A DNA stretch of 64,000 bases, taken from the NCBI RefSeq assembly GCF_001653795.1, contig NZ_CP011514.1:3242279-3306278 (forward strand), in the 5' to 3' direction. This document shows positions 11,891 through 21,847 of the stretch, in pieces. Under the pieces are notes generated by a model. That model made no database searches, was not told the origin of the DNA, and worked only from the letters and a program-made list of their open reading frames with translations. This DNA comes from Mitsuaria sp. 7. Lineage in GTDB: Bacteria; Pseudomonadota; Gammaproteobacteria; Burkholderiales; Burkholderiaceae_C. Position 1 is the first letter of the stretch; every line of letters starts with the position of its first letter. Both the position numbers and the translations under genes were made by a program.

Positions 11891-13138
11891 TCAGCCCGTC
11901 GTGGTCGACGTGACCAGCCGCGGCTGCGTGCGCACGGCCTCGCCGGCGTGCTCGCGGAAGAGCTTGGCCAGCTTCGTCGCTGCATCGTCGATGTCATGCC
12001 GTGCGAGCACGCGCACACGCGCCGCTTCGCCCATGCGCTGGAGCTCAGCATCGTCGAGCTGCAGGCACTCGATCATGGCCTGGGCCAGTGGCTGCGGATC
12101 ACCGGCGGGCACCAGCCAGCCGTTCTCCGGCCGGACCAGTTCCGGGATCGCCGCGATCGCGGTGCTGATCACCGGGCGGCTCAGCGCCATCGACTCCATC
12201 ACGACGACCGGCAGGCCTTCCGCGAAGCTCGACACGACGAGCGCGCGCGACGCCAGCATCTCTTCGCGCACCTGGTCGCTGCTGATCCAGCCGGTGATGC
12301 GCACGCGGTCACGCAGACGCAGCGCGTCGATGCGCGCCTCGACCGGCTCGCGCAGTTCGCCGTCGCCGGCCAGCACGAGTTCGAAATCGATGCCCTTGGC
12401 CGCCACCAGCGCGGCTGCCTCCAGCATCAACAGGTGACCCTTCTGCTCGCACAGGCGACCCACCGCCAGCAGACGGCGACCGCTCGCCGGCGCGGCAGCG
12501 GCGGAATGGAACGCGGGCTCGACACCGCAAGGCACGATCGGCACCTTGGACCAGTGCGAGTGATCCACCCAGCGGTAGATCTGGCTGCGGCAGAACGACG
12601 AGATCGCCACGACGAATCGCGAGCGGCGGATCTTCTCGCCCAGATGCAGCATCTCGGGCCGGTCGAACTCCTCGGAGCCGTGGCAGGTGAAGCTGTAGCC
12701 CGGGCCGCCCAGCGCCTCGATCAGCGCGGCGACCTCGGTGGCGTTCGTCCCGAAGTGCGCGTGCACATGGTTCACGCCCTCGGCGCGCAGCATCGGCACG
12801 GCCAGGCAGGCCTCCGCCAGATAGATGAAGTGCACCGGCAACGGCCGGTCGGCGCGGCGACCCAGCTTGAACGTCAAGGCCAGCGCGGACAGGAATTTCG
12901 CCGGCGAGGTCAGCGCCTGACGCGCCATCGCCTTCAGCAGCGGCGCGATGCCGCCGCGCAGCAGGTAGTGGGTGCGGGACTTCTCGTCCTGGTCGGTGGG
13001 ATCCGGGGCGGCGTCGTCCCAGCCACGGACCGCCAGCCGCATCACGGGGACGCCTTGCGCCTCCAGCGCCAGGATCTCCCGGCGGATGAAGGTATGGCTG
13101 ACCTTGGGATAGTGATTGAGCAGGTAGGCGACTTTCAC
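11891..13138 (-). CDS. Glycosyltransferase family 4 protein
   Basis: A retaining GT-B glycosyltransferase of 415 residues, probably acting on exopolysaccharide or cell-surface glycan. The N-terminal domain starts VKVAYLLNHYPKVSHTF, close to colanic-acid-type WcaL/AmsK enzymes, and has VNHVHAHFGTNAT near residue 125. The C-terminal domain has AVGRLCEQKGH, then PSF-type nucleotide-binding SSFAEGLPVVVMESMA with the EX7E motif. GTG at 13138 was chosen because GGAAG lies nine bases upstream; ATG 13171 would add 11 residues. No other glycan genes lie nearby, so the substrate is unknown. Confidence 0.88.
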   Translation of the reverse strand: MKVAYLLNHYPKVSHTFIRREILALEAQGVPVMRLAVRGWDDAAPDPTDQDEKSRTHYLLRGGIAPLLKAMARQALTSPAKFLSALALTFKLGRRADRPLPVHFIYLAEACLAVPMLRAEGVNHVHAHFGTNATEVAALIEALGGPGYSFTCHGSEEFDRPEMLHLGEKIRRSRFVVAISSFCRSQIYRWVDHSHWSKVPIVPCGVEPAFHSAAAAPASGRRLLAVGRLCEQKGHLLMLEAAALVAAKGIDFELVLAGDGELREPVEARIDALRLRDRVRITGWISSDQVREEMLASRALVVSSFAEGLPVVVMESMALSRPVISTAIAAIPELVRPENGWLVPAGDPQPLAQAMIECLQLDDAELQRMGEAARVRVLARHDIDDAATKLAKLFREHAGEAVRTQPRLVTSTTTG

Positions 13139-13284
13139 GTGACGAGACTTCCGTGTGGTGAGGTCGCCCATTTTGGTGCCATGCGCACCAGGGCACAACG
13201 TCAATCCCCAAAGCGGGGACATCTCAGTTGTAACGCACCGTCATGGCATCGTGTTTGCCATGCGGACATTCTTGCGGTCAGAAA

Positions 13285-13310
13285 CGAAAAAGCGCCCACG
13301 TGGGGCGCTT
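13285..13310 (-). terminator. Rho-independent terminator downstream of ppa
   Basis: The stem AAGCGCCC (13290-13297) pairs with GGGCGCTT (13303-13310). On the minus strand it is followed by TTTTTCG, fitting an end for the ppa transcript about 80 bp past the stop codon. Confidence 0.75.
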
Positions 13311-13391
13311 GTCGTGCGGTGGCAGGCCTTGCTCAGACCCGCTCAGGTCCCCTCAGGCCGGGTGTTCCGGCTTGATGCTCCGACCTGGCGA

Positions 13392-13940
13392 TCAGGCCTT
13401 CGCTGCCTGCTCGGCCTTCGCGTAGTTGGCCATGCCGTCGGTGATTTCCTTCTTGGCGGCTTCCGGGCCTTCCCAGCCCTTGACCTTCACCCACTTGCCG
13501 GCTTCGAGGTCCTTGTAGTGCTCGAAGAAATGCTGGATCGCCTTCAGGCGCATCTGGTTGATGTCCTCGGGCTTGGTCCAGTGCTCGTAGATCGGCAGGA
13601 TCTTGGTGGTCGGCACGGCCAGCAGCTTGGCGTCGCCGCCGGCTTCGTCGTCCATCTGCAGCACGCCGATGGCGCGGCAGGTCACCACCACGCCCGGGGT
13701 CAGCGGGAAGGGCGTGATCACCAGCACGTCGACCGGATCGCCGTCATCGGCCAGCGTCTGCGGCACATAGCCGTAGTTGCACGGGTAGTGCATCGCCGTC
13801 GTCATGAAGCGGTCGACGAACAGCGCGCCGCTTTCCTTGTCGACCTCGTACTTGATCGGGTCGGCGTTCATCGGGATCTCGATGACGACGTTGAACTGCT
13901 CGGGCGCCTTCGCGCCGGGGGTGACTTTGTGCAGGCTCAT
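13392..13940 (-). CDS. ppa: Inorganic pyrophosphatase (family I)
   Basis: Hydrolyses pyrophosphate from biosynthetic reactions in the cytoplasm. At 182 residues from ATG 13940 it matches bacterial family I enzymes. Visible active-site elements are [18 protein letters not shown] (residues 21-38), the [11 protein letters not shown] segment, the DGDPVDVLV signature with its metal-binding aspartates, and VKVKGWEG near the C-terminus. A membrane pyrophosphatase (17979-20186) is also present in this window, so the organism has both soluble and proton-pumping routes for pyrophosphate. Confidence 0.97.
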   Translation of the reverse strand: MSLHKVTPGAKAPEQFNVVIEIPMNADPIKYEVDKESGALFVDRFMTTAMHYPCNYGYVPQTLADDGDPVDVLVITPFPLTPGVVVTCRAIGVLQMDDEAGGDAKLLAVPTTKILPIYEHWTKPEDINQMRLKAIQHFFEHYKDLEAGKWVKVKGWEGPEAAKKEITDGMANYAKAEQAAKA

Positions 13941-14114
13941 GGTGGTGGACAGCGGTGAATGCAGGGAATCCGGAGAACTCCGGAAGAACTTCGGAGAATG
14001 CGCAATTCTAGAGGCTCGTCTGAACCGGCCCTGACGCCCTCCCCCGTCGCGGGGATTCGTCATGCCGCCGTCATCCCTGCCGTCTCACCAGCCCCCTGCC
14101 GCCTCCCGTCAGGG

Positions 14115-15068
14115 TCAGGTCGTGAGGCTGTGCGCGGGCCGTTGCCCCGCCAGCGCCTGCGCCAGGCTCTCCAGCACCATGCGACCCATCGCGGCGCGCG
14201 TCTCCTCCGTCGCGCTCGCCCGATGCGCCTGCAACACGACGTTGTCCAGATCCAGCAGGGCCGGCGGCACGTTGGGCTCGTCGGCGAAGACGTCCAGGCC
14301 CGCGCCCGCGATGCGCTTGTCCTGCAGCGCCTTCACGAGATCGGACTCCTTCACCAGGCGGCCGCGCGCGACGTTGATCAGGAACCCGCGGGGTCCGATC
14401 GCATCGAGCACCGGCGCGTCGATGAGGTCGCGGGCCTTGTCCGCCGCGGCGCAGACGATCAGCGCGTCGCTGTCGCGGGCGAGTTGCACGAGGTCCGCCT
14501 CGAACGCCCACGACACGCCCGGGATCTCCTTCAGATCGGTGTAGCGCACCGGGCAGCCGAAGGCGCTGACACGCTCCGCCACCGCGCGGCCGACCCGACC
14601 CAGACCCACGATACCCACGCGCATCCCGCTCACGCGGCGTGCGAGCGGAATGGCACTGGGCTGCGGGAACTTCGGCCACAGGCCTCCGCGCACGAAGCGG
14701 TCGACCGAGGCGACATTGCGGGCGGTGGCGAGCAGCAGCGCCAGCGCCATGTCGGCGACGTCCTCGGTCAGCGCGCCGAAGGTGCCGGTCACCGGCAGCT
14801 TGCGCGAGCGGGCGTATTCGATGTCCACGGCGTCCGTGCCGACGCCGTTCACCGCGACGACCTCGAGGGCCGGCAACTTCTCCATCATCGACCGCGAGAT
14901 GCCCGTGTGCCCGCCGGTGACCACGCCGCGCATGGCCGCGCCGTGCGTGGCGAGATACGCGTCCGGATCGGCCTGCTCGAACAGCCGGTGCATCGTGTAC
15001 AGCGCGTCCAGCTCCGCATTGATCGCGGGCACGAGGATGGGATTGAGTTGGAGGATGTTCGGCTTCAT
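14115..15068 (-). CDS. D-isomer-specific 2-hydroxyacid dehydrogenase
   Basis: A 317-residue NAD(P)-dependent dehydrogenase. The Rossmann motif GIVGLGRVGRAVAERV is near residue 145. LINVARGRLVKESDLVKAL carries the active-site Arg, the Glu lies in the ADEPNVP segment, and the catalytic His is in the AHRASATEETR motif near residue 280. Similar proteins are annotated as glyoxylate/hydroxypyruvate reductases, but the substrate is not known. It starts 44 bp after a Bug-type solute-binding protein gene on the same strand, suggesting a joint role in uptake and oxidation of a carboxylic acid. Confidence 0.9.
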   Translation of the reverse strand: MKPNILQLNPILVPAINAELDALYTMHRLFEQADPDAYLATHGAAMRGVVTGGHTGISRSMMEKLPALEVVAVNGVGTDAVDIEYARSRKLPVTGTFGALTEDVADMALALLLATARNVASVDRFVRGGLWPKFPQPSAIPLARRVSGMRVGIVGLGRVGRAVAERVSAFGCPVRYTDLKEIPGVSWAFEADLVQLARDSDALIVCAAADKARDLIDAPVLDAIGPRGFLINVARGRLVKESDLVKALQDKRIAGAGLDVFADEPNVPPALLDLDNVVLQAHRASATEETRAAMGRMVLESLAQALAGQRPAHSLTT

Positions 15069-15112
15069 GGCGCTCTCTACTTCAGGATGGATAGTGAATG
15101 TGGCGTTCGGGC

Positions 15113-16129
15113 TCATTCAGGCTGGATGCCGGCCGTCTTGATGACGGCGCCCCAGCGCTTGTATTCGGCGGCCTGGAACACGGCGAGTTCCGCCGGCGTC
15201 GACGTGAACGGCTCCATGCCGTTCTGCTCGACGAAGCGCTTCACCGGTTCCGCGGTCATGGCCTTCTGCATCAGCGCGTTGATGCGCTCGACGACAGGCG
15301 CCGGCGTGCCCGCGGGCGCGTAGACCGCGTTCCAGTAGCTGATCTCGTAGCCGGGCAGGCCGGCCTCGGCGATGGTCGGCAGATCCGGCACCAGCGGCGA
15401 GCGCTTCGGGCTGCTGACGCCCAGCGCCTTGAGCTTGCCGGCCTTCACCTGCGGCAGGCTGGTGGTCAGGTCCACGATCATCAGGTCGACCTGACCGCCG
15501 ACCAGATCGACCATCGCCTGCGGGTTGGCCTTGTAGGGGACGTAGGTCAACTGCGTCTGCGTCATCTGCTGGAACAGCTCCGCCGCCACGCGTGCCGACG
15601 AACTGCCCGCGCCGAACGTGAGCTGCTGCTTCTTCGCGATCGCGCTGAGCTCGGTGACGTTGCGCGCCGCGATGCGCGGATTCGTCACCAGCAGCAGGTA
15701 GCCCTTGACCAGCGCGCCCACCGGGGCGAAGTCCTTCACCGGGTCGTAGGCGAGCATGCGGAACAGGTGCGGATTGGCGGCCTGCGTGGTGTTGGTGGTG
15801 ATGAACAGCGTGTAGCCGTCGGCCGCCGAGCGGGCCACCGACTGCGCCGCGATGCCGCCACTGGCGCCGGCCTTGTTCTCGACGATCACCGGTACCTTGG
15901 TCGCGGCGGTGATCTCCGCGCCGATCGCTCGGGCGAGACCGTCGGTGGTGCTGCCCGGGCTGGAACCGACCACGATCGTGATCGCCCGGGTGGGAAAGGA
16001 CTCGCCCTGCGCGAAGGCGCTGACGGATGCGAATGAAGCGAACGAGGCGAGGCCGGCGGTGCCAAGGAGAGCGAGCGCGGCCCGGCGTCGGGCGCGGTCG
16101 ATGGCGTTCATGCGGTTCATGCGGTTCAT
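15113..16129 (-). CDS. Bug-family tripartite tricarboxylate transporter substrate-binding protein
   Basis: Periplasmic solute-binding protein of the TTT system. The signal peptide covers about residues 1-30 (RRAALALLGTAGLASFASF then AFAQ). The mature part has FPTRAITIVVGSSPGSTTD, ENKAGASGGIAAQSVAR and YVPYKANPQAMVDLVGGQVDL, all family features. The ATG at 16129 has GGAG eight bases upstream; it is the first of three ATG codons in a tandem repeat. No TctA/TctB membrane genes lie nearby, which is usual for the expanded Bug family. It probably binds a dicarboxylate or tricarboxylate handled by the downstream dehydrogenase. Confidence 0.92.
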   Translation of the reverse strand: MNRMNRMNAIDRARRRAALALLGTAGLASFASFASVSAFAQGESFPTRAITIVVGSSPGSTTDGLARAIGAEITAATKVPVIVENKAGASGGIAAQSVARSAADGYTLFITTNTTQAANPHLFRMLAYDPVKDFAPVGALVKGYLLLVTNPRIAARNVTELSAIAKKQQLTFGAGSSSARVAAELFQQMTQTQLTYVPYKANPQAMVDLVGGQVDLMIVDLTTSLPQVKAGKLKALGVSSPKRSPLVPDLPTIAEAGLPGYEISYWNAVYAPAGTPAPVVERINALMQKAMTAEPVKRFVEQNGMEPFTSTPAELAVFQAAEYKRWGAVIKTAGIQPE

Positions 16130-16132
16130 GCG
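16106..16132 (-). repeat. Three tandem 9-bp repeats at the start of the Bug gene
   Basis: The unit GTTCATGCG occurs three times in a row and is followed by a partial GTT. On the minus strand each unit encodes Met-Asn-Arg, so the reading frame contains three successive ATG codons (16129, 16120, 16111) before the signal peptide. Gain or loss of one unit keeps the frame. Confidence 0.9.
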
Positions 16133-16237
16133 GTTGTCTCCAATGATGGGCATGAGAGGTCGGCATCGCGGAGGCTTCTGAGCGGACCCCGTCGATGTCG
16201 CGTGAACTCATGCTGGCAGCGGCACTTCATCGGGTCA

Positions 16238-16254
16238 ATATTGATGATCAATAT
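16238..16254. promoter_or_regulatory. 17-bp palindrome, likely operator
   Basis: ATATTGATGATCAATAT is a perfect inverted repeat around a single central G, in an AT-rich patch of an otherwise GC-rich genome. It overlaps the smaller palindrome TCAATATTGA (16235-16244). It lies between the divergent Bug and HTH-citrate-synthase genes and is a strong candidate binding site for their regulator. Confidence 0.65.
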
Positions 16255-16337
16255 CAACCTGATCTCGGCTGCCCCGCCTTGTCCTTCAATAAATCGATCA
16301 TCTGGGACGCACGGACGGCGAATGGACGACATTCATG

Positions 16338-16355
16338 TTGACGAATATATTGACG
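16338..16355. promoter_or_regulatory. Direct repeat TTGACG, possible operator or promoter
   Basis: TTGACG occurs at 16338-16343 and again at 16350-16355, about one helical turn apart, separated by AATATA. It lies just upstream of the preferred start of the HTH-citrate-synthase gene. It could be a -35 element or a second regulator site. It would fall inside the coding region if the ATG at 16335 were the true start. Confidence 0.4.
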
Positions 16356-16382
16356 CCATCAACGACCCGGAATGAACGCCCG

Positions 16383-17600
16383 ATGGCTGCATGGATGACC
16401 CTGGACGAGGCCCGTGACACGCTCGGCGTGCGCGCGCAGACGATCTATGCCTACGTGAGTCGCGGGCGCATCGGCGTCGAGCCCGATCCGCAGGATTCGC
16501 GTCGAAGCCTCTACCGCGCGGAAGACGTGAAGGCGCTCGTGCGCCGCAAGGAAACGGGACGCACGCGAGAAACGCTGGCGGCGACCACGCTGTTCGGCGC
16601 CGAACCCAGCATCCCGACGGCGGTCTCGACGTTCTCGGGCGGACGTCCCTTCTACCGGGGCGTCGATGTCGTCGAGCTGGCCGCGACCGCGACGCTGGAG
16701 GACGCGGCGCGCCTGCTCTGGAACGTGGAGACACCGCCGTTGTTCCCGCGCCCTTCGGTCGTGTCGAACGCTCCGTCGCGCGCGGCGCTCGAGGTCGTCG
16801 CGGCGTTGCCGACCGGACGCACCCGCGCCTTCGCCGAGCTGGCGGCGCTCACCGCCACCGGGCATTCGACGCGGGGTCGCGTGCCCCGCGTGCTGATCGA
16901 GGAAGCGGCCGCGCTGGTCGGCCGGCTGGCCGTCGCCTTCGGCGCCTCGGACGACGAATCGCTGCCGCTGCATGACCGTCTCGCCCGGGGATGGGGCCAG
17001 CCGCGCGCGGTGGCCGCGCTGCTGCGCAAGACGCTGGTGCTCGCGGCCGATCATGAGATCACCAGCTCCGCGTTCTCCGCGCGCATCACCGCCTCCACGG
17101 GCGCGTCCTTGCCGGCCTGCCTGCTCGCGGGACTGACGACCTTCTCCGGCCCGCTGCACGGCGATGCGTCGGGACGCGTGCGCACGCTGTTCGACGAGGT
17201 CGACCGGGACGGCGCCGATGCCGTCGTCGACCGTTATCTGGCGTCGGCGATGCCGCTGCCCGGCTTCGGCCATCACATCTATCCCGACGGGGACCCGCGT
17301 GCGGCATCGTTGATGGCGGACTTCAAGCCGCCCGTCGCGATCGCCCGCCTCATCGAGCGTGTCGTCGCACTGACCGGCCTGCCGCCGTCGATGGACGTGG
17401 CGCTCGCCGCGCTCGTCGCGCGTTACAAGCTGCCGCCCGACGCAGGTTTCGCGATCTTCGCCATCGCGCGCAGCGTGGGTCTGCTGGCTCACGCGATGGA
17501 GCAGCTCACGATCGACTCAGTGATCCGGCCTCGCGGCCGTTACACCGGCCCGAGCGCTGCAGGCCCGGTCGATCCCCGCAAGCAGCGTCGCAAACGCTGA
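16383..17600 (+). CDS. Citrate synthase family protein with N-terminal helix-turn-helix
   Basis: About 405 residues. Residues 1-60 form a MerR/excisionase-like DNA-binding domain (TLDEARDTLGVRAQTIYAYV, then a YRAEDVKAL helix). The remainder is a citrate-synthase fold: His224 in ADHEITSSAF, His259 in FSGPLHGDAS, GFGHHIYPDGDPRA near 297, SMDVALAAL and LLAHAMEQ. The key catalytic histidines are retained, so activity is possible. The fusion suggests a regulator that senses an acyl-CoA or carboxylate, or an enzyme that controls its own gene. It is divergent from the Bug/dehydrogenase pair. ATG 16335 is an alternative start. Confidence 0.85.
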   Translation: MAAWMTLDEARDTLGVRAQTIYAYVSRGRIGVEPDPQDSRRSLYRAEDVKALVRRKETGRTRETLAATTLFGAEPSIPTAVSTFSGGRPFYRGVDVVELAATATLEDAARLLWNVETPPLFPRPSVVSNAPSRAALEVVAALPTGRTRAFAELAALTATGHSTRGRVPRVLIEEAAALVGRLAVAFGASDDESLPLHDRLARGWGQPRAVAALLRKTLVLAADHEITSSAFSARITASTGASLPACLLAGLTTFSGPLHGDASGRVRTLFDEVDRDGADAVVDRYLASAMPLPGFGHHIYPDGDPRAASLMADFKPPVAIARLIERVVALTGLPPSMDVALAALVARYKLPPDAGFAIFAIARSVGLLAHAMEQLTIDSVIRPRGRYTGPSAAGPVDPRKQRRKR

Positions 17601-17619
17601 CGGCGGTCCTCGATCCGGA

Positions 17620-17707
17620 GAAGCCGGCGGAGCCGGTGCCCCTCGGAGCGAATTCCGAGCGGCGAGGAGGAGATTGAGCGGAGAGGGGCACCGGCTCCGC
17701 CGGCTTC
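17620..17707. repeat. Perfect 25-bp inverted repeat with 38-base loop
   Basis: Arms at 17620-17644 and 17683-17707 are exact reverse complements (GAAGCCGGCGGAGCCGG onward in the left arm). The loop holds a smaller CTCGGA/TCCGAG hairpin. The element starts 20 bp after the HTH-citrate-synthase stop codon and has no T-tract. It could be a transcription terminator, a REP-like element or a small non-coding mobile relic. Confidence 0.8.
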
Positions 17708-17978
17708 GGGCGCTGCGCGCCGACCGCGTGTAAACGCTACGTGATGAGGCACATGCCATGCCCGGGGCCAGTCCTTGCCCCGATGTCATCGCACGCCCCC
17801 GCAACGCCTGACACCCGCCTTGCAAAGCCCGTGAATCCGCTGGTAAACGCTCATGCCATGCACTATTCACGGCCTTAGCATCGATCGACGGACTGTTGCT
17901 GTTGCGTGCGCGCAGGCCCGGCGCCCGCTGGATGGAACCGTCTCACGGATCAAAGAATCAGCGAGAGGAGACAACCTT
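17708..17978. promoter_or_regulatory. Gene-free region upstream of hppA with short repeats
   Basis: This region encodes no recognisable protein. TAAACGCT occurs at 17731-17738 and 17844-17851, and CATGCCATGC at 17752-17761 and 17852-17861. The second copies lie inside an inverted repeat, CCGTGAAT (17829-17836) and ATTCACGG (17865-17872), which extends to 11 pairs with one mismatch. It may hold the hppA promoter and an operator or folded leader. A ribosome binding site, GAGAGGAG, precedes hppA. Confidence 0.4.
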
Positions 17979-20186
<2,208 letters not shown>

Positions 20187-20251
20187 CGTCAAGGCGGCGG
20201 TCACCCCGGGCTGGGCGAGGCTCGCCCGGCCCTCGGTGAAAACGCTGAGAA

Positions 20252-20276
20252 AAACAGCCCCGCGAGGGGCTGTTTG
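20252..20276 (+). terminator. Rho-independent terminator after hppA
   Basis: The stem AAACAGCCCC (20252-20261) pairs with GGGGCTGTTT (20266-20275) around a GCGA loop. It lies about 65 bp after the hppA stop codon and before the J-domain gene. Confidence 0.8.
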
Positions 20277-20347
20277 CGCTTTGAAGGGTCATGCGCTCAC
20301 GGCAGAATCGGTAGTCAAGAACAGAACGTCCAGGGAATCCGCTCAAC

Positions 20348-21205
20348 ATGCTCAGCCAGGCCATCACGCCGCGCGAATTCGAACGCCGCCGCGAGCAATT
20401 GGCCGAGCTCCAGCGCTACCTGGCGTCGCAGGAATCCGAGTACGCGGACTGCCGCCAGCGCATGCAGCGCTTCGTCGACCGCTACGTCGCCGCGCTGGGC
20501 CCGCTGTACATGGAGCTGGACGCGCTCGAATCGCAGCTCTACTGCGCGATGCGCTACCTGCACGCGGCCCTGGCCCGCAACGGGCTGGATGCGCGGGCAC
20601 TCGATTCGCCCCGGGCAACGGCGATGCCGCATCTGCCGGTGCTGCCGGCCGGCGCACCGCTGCCTGCCGAGCCGGAAGGCGGCCTGGTGCAGGTCGGCCC
20701 GCCGCCGTTGAAGACCCTCTACCGCCGCGCCGCGAAACGGCTGCATCCGGACCTCGCGCCCGACGATGCCGCGCGCGTGCACCGCGAACGCAAGATGGCC
20801 GAGGTCAACGAGGCCTACGAGGCCTGTGACCGGGATCGCCTTGAAGCGCTGCTGCTGGCCGCCGGCGAGAGCCTGGTGAAAGTGCGCGGCGGCGATGCGG
20901 ATGCGGTGATGGAATGGCTGCGCAGCGCGGAGCGTTCGGTGCAAGGACGGCTGCGCGTCGTCCAGGCCCACCTCGCGCTGCTGAAGAGCCACACGATGCA
21001 TGAGCTGGGCGAGTCGATCGAGCGCGCCGAGAAGCGCGGCCTGGATCCGCTCGGCATCATGGCCAACCGCCTGCGCGCCCAGATCACGGAGCGCCGTCAG
21101 GAGCTCTACATCGGGCAGCGCCTGCAGCCTGCCTCGAGCATGGCCGAGGCCTTCCTGCGCCAGCGCCAGCAGCGCATGGGCGGCGGGATCGCGGCGTCGC
21201 ACTGA
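20348..21205 (+). CDS. J-domain protein with flanking coiled coils
   Basis: A 285-residue protein whose J domain is internal (about residues 120-165). It contains KTLYRRAAKRLHPDLAPDD with the diagnostic HPD, followed by KMAEVNEAYEAC. The N-terminal 70 residues (EFERRREQLAELQRYLAS and onward) and the C-terminal third are charged, heptad-like helices. It lacks the Gly/Phe-rich and zinc-binding regions of DnaJ, so it is a class III J protein that would direct DnaK to a particular client. The client is unknown. It follows the hppA terminator and is probably expressed on its own. Confidence 0.8.
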   Translation: MLSQAITPREFERRREQLAELQRYLASQESEYADCRQRMQRFVDRYVAALGPLYMELDALESQLYCAMRYLHAALARNGLDARALDSPRATAMPHLPVLPAGAPLPAEPEGGLVQVGPPPLKTLYRRAAKRLHPDLAPDDAARVHRERKMAEVNEAYEACDRDRLEALLLAAGESLVKVRGGDADAVMEWLRSAERSVQGRLRVVQAHLALLKSHTMHELGESIERAEKRGLDPLGIMANRLRAQITERRQELYIGQRLQPASSMAEAFLRQRQQRMGGGIAASH

Positions 21206-21217
21206 CGCCGCTTCGCT

Positions 21218-21847
21218 TCAGCGGCGTCCGCGCCCTTGAGGCACTCGCGGCGACAAGGTCGCCGCCCACGCCGCGATCTCAGGACCCAGCGCATCGACAG
21301 CCGCCGCCGTCGCCTTGACGGCACCTTCGGCGCTCGCGCTCGACGGCTCCGTGCGGTCGAACGCGCGTTGGGTGCCATCCTCGGCGGTCGCCATCACCCT
21401 CACCTGCACCTCGCTGCGCGACGCGCTGGAGAAGTTCTGAAGGCTTTCTTCGAGCTCCAGCGTCACGCCGATGACCACCTGGGGATCCGCGCTCGCGGCG
21501 ACGGGTGCGCGGGCGATCTGCTGGCGCATCCGCGAGGCCACGAGCACCGGCAGCGGCGCCGCCCAGCGCGAGTCGCGGTACGTGCGCCGCGCGTACGGAT
21601 CGGCGTCGGCCAGTCGATACGCGATCCCGGTGCCTTGAAGCGTTTCGGGCGCCGTGACGGCCTGCAGCTCCACGCGCTTGGTCAGCGCGGCCTGTTGTGG
21701 CCACGCAGGCGCGGGACCGAGGTCCATCTGCGTCGGTGCCGGCGGGCGGCTGCCGCAGGCGCTCAAGGTCGCGGCGAGCGCCACTCCGCTGAGCAGCAGC
21801 GCGCGGCGCATACCGCCGGTCCTCGGGAGGTCGATGTGGTCGTTCAT
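21218..21847 (-). CDS. ABC-type transport auxiliary lipoprotein (PqiC-like)
   Basis: A 209-residue outer-membrane lipoprotein. After a short N-terminus, residues 13-31 form a lipoprotein signal with the lipobox LSAC. The mature domain belongs to the ABC-transport auxiliary component family that accompanies MCE systems (YRLADADPYARRTYRDSRWAA followed by PLPVLVASRMRQQI). The start overlaps the mlaD-like stop by four bases (21844-21847), so it is the last gene of the MCE operon. It probably anchors the MCE assembly at the outer membrane. Confidence 0.85.
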   Translation of the reverse strand: MNDHIDLPRTGGMRRALLLSGVALAATLSACGSRPPAPTQMDLGPAPAWPQQAALTKRVELQAVTAPETLQGTGIAYRLADADPYARRTYRDSRWAAPLPVLVASRMRQQIARAPVAASADPQVVIGVTLELEESLQNFSSASRSEVQVRVMATAEDGTQRAFDRTEPSSASAEGAVKATAAAVDALGPEIAAWAATLSPRVPQGRGRR

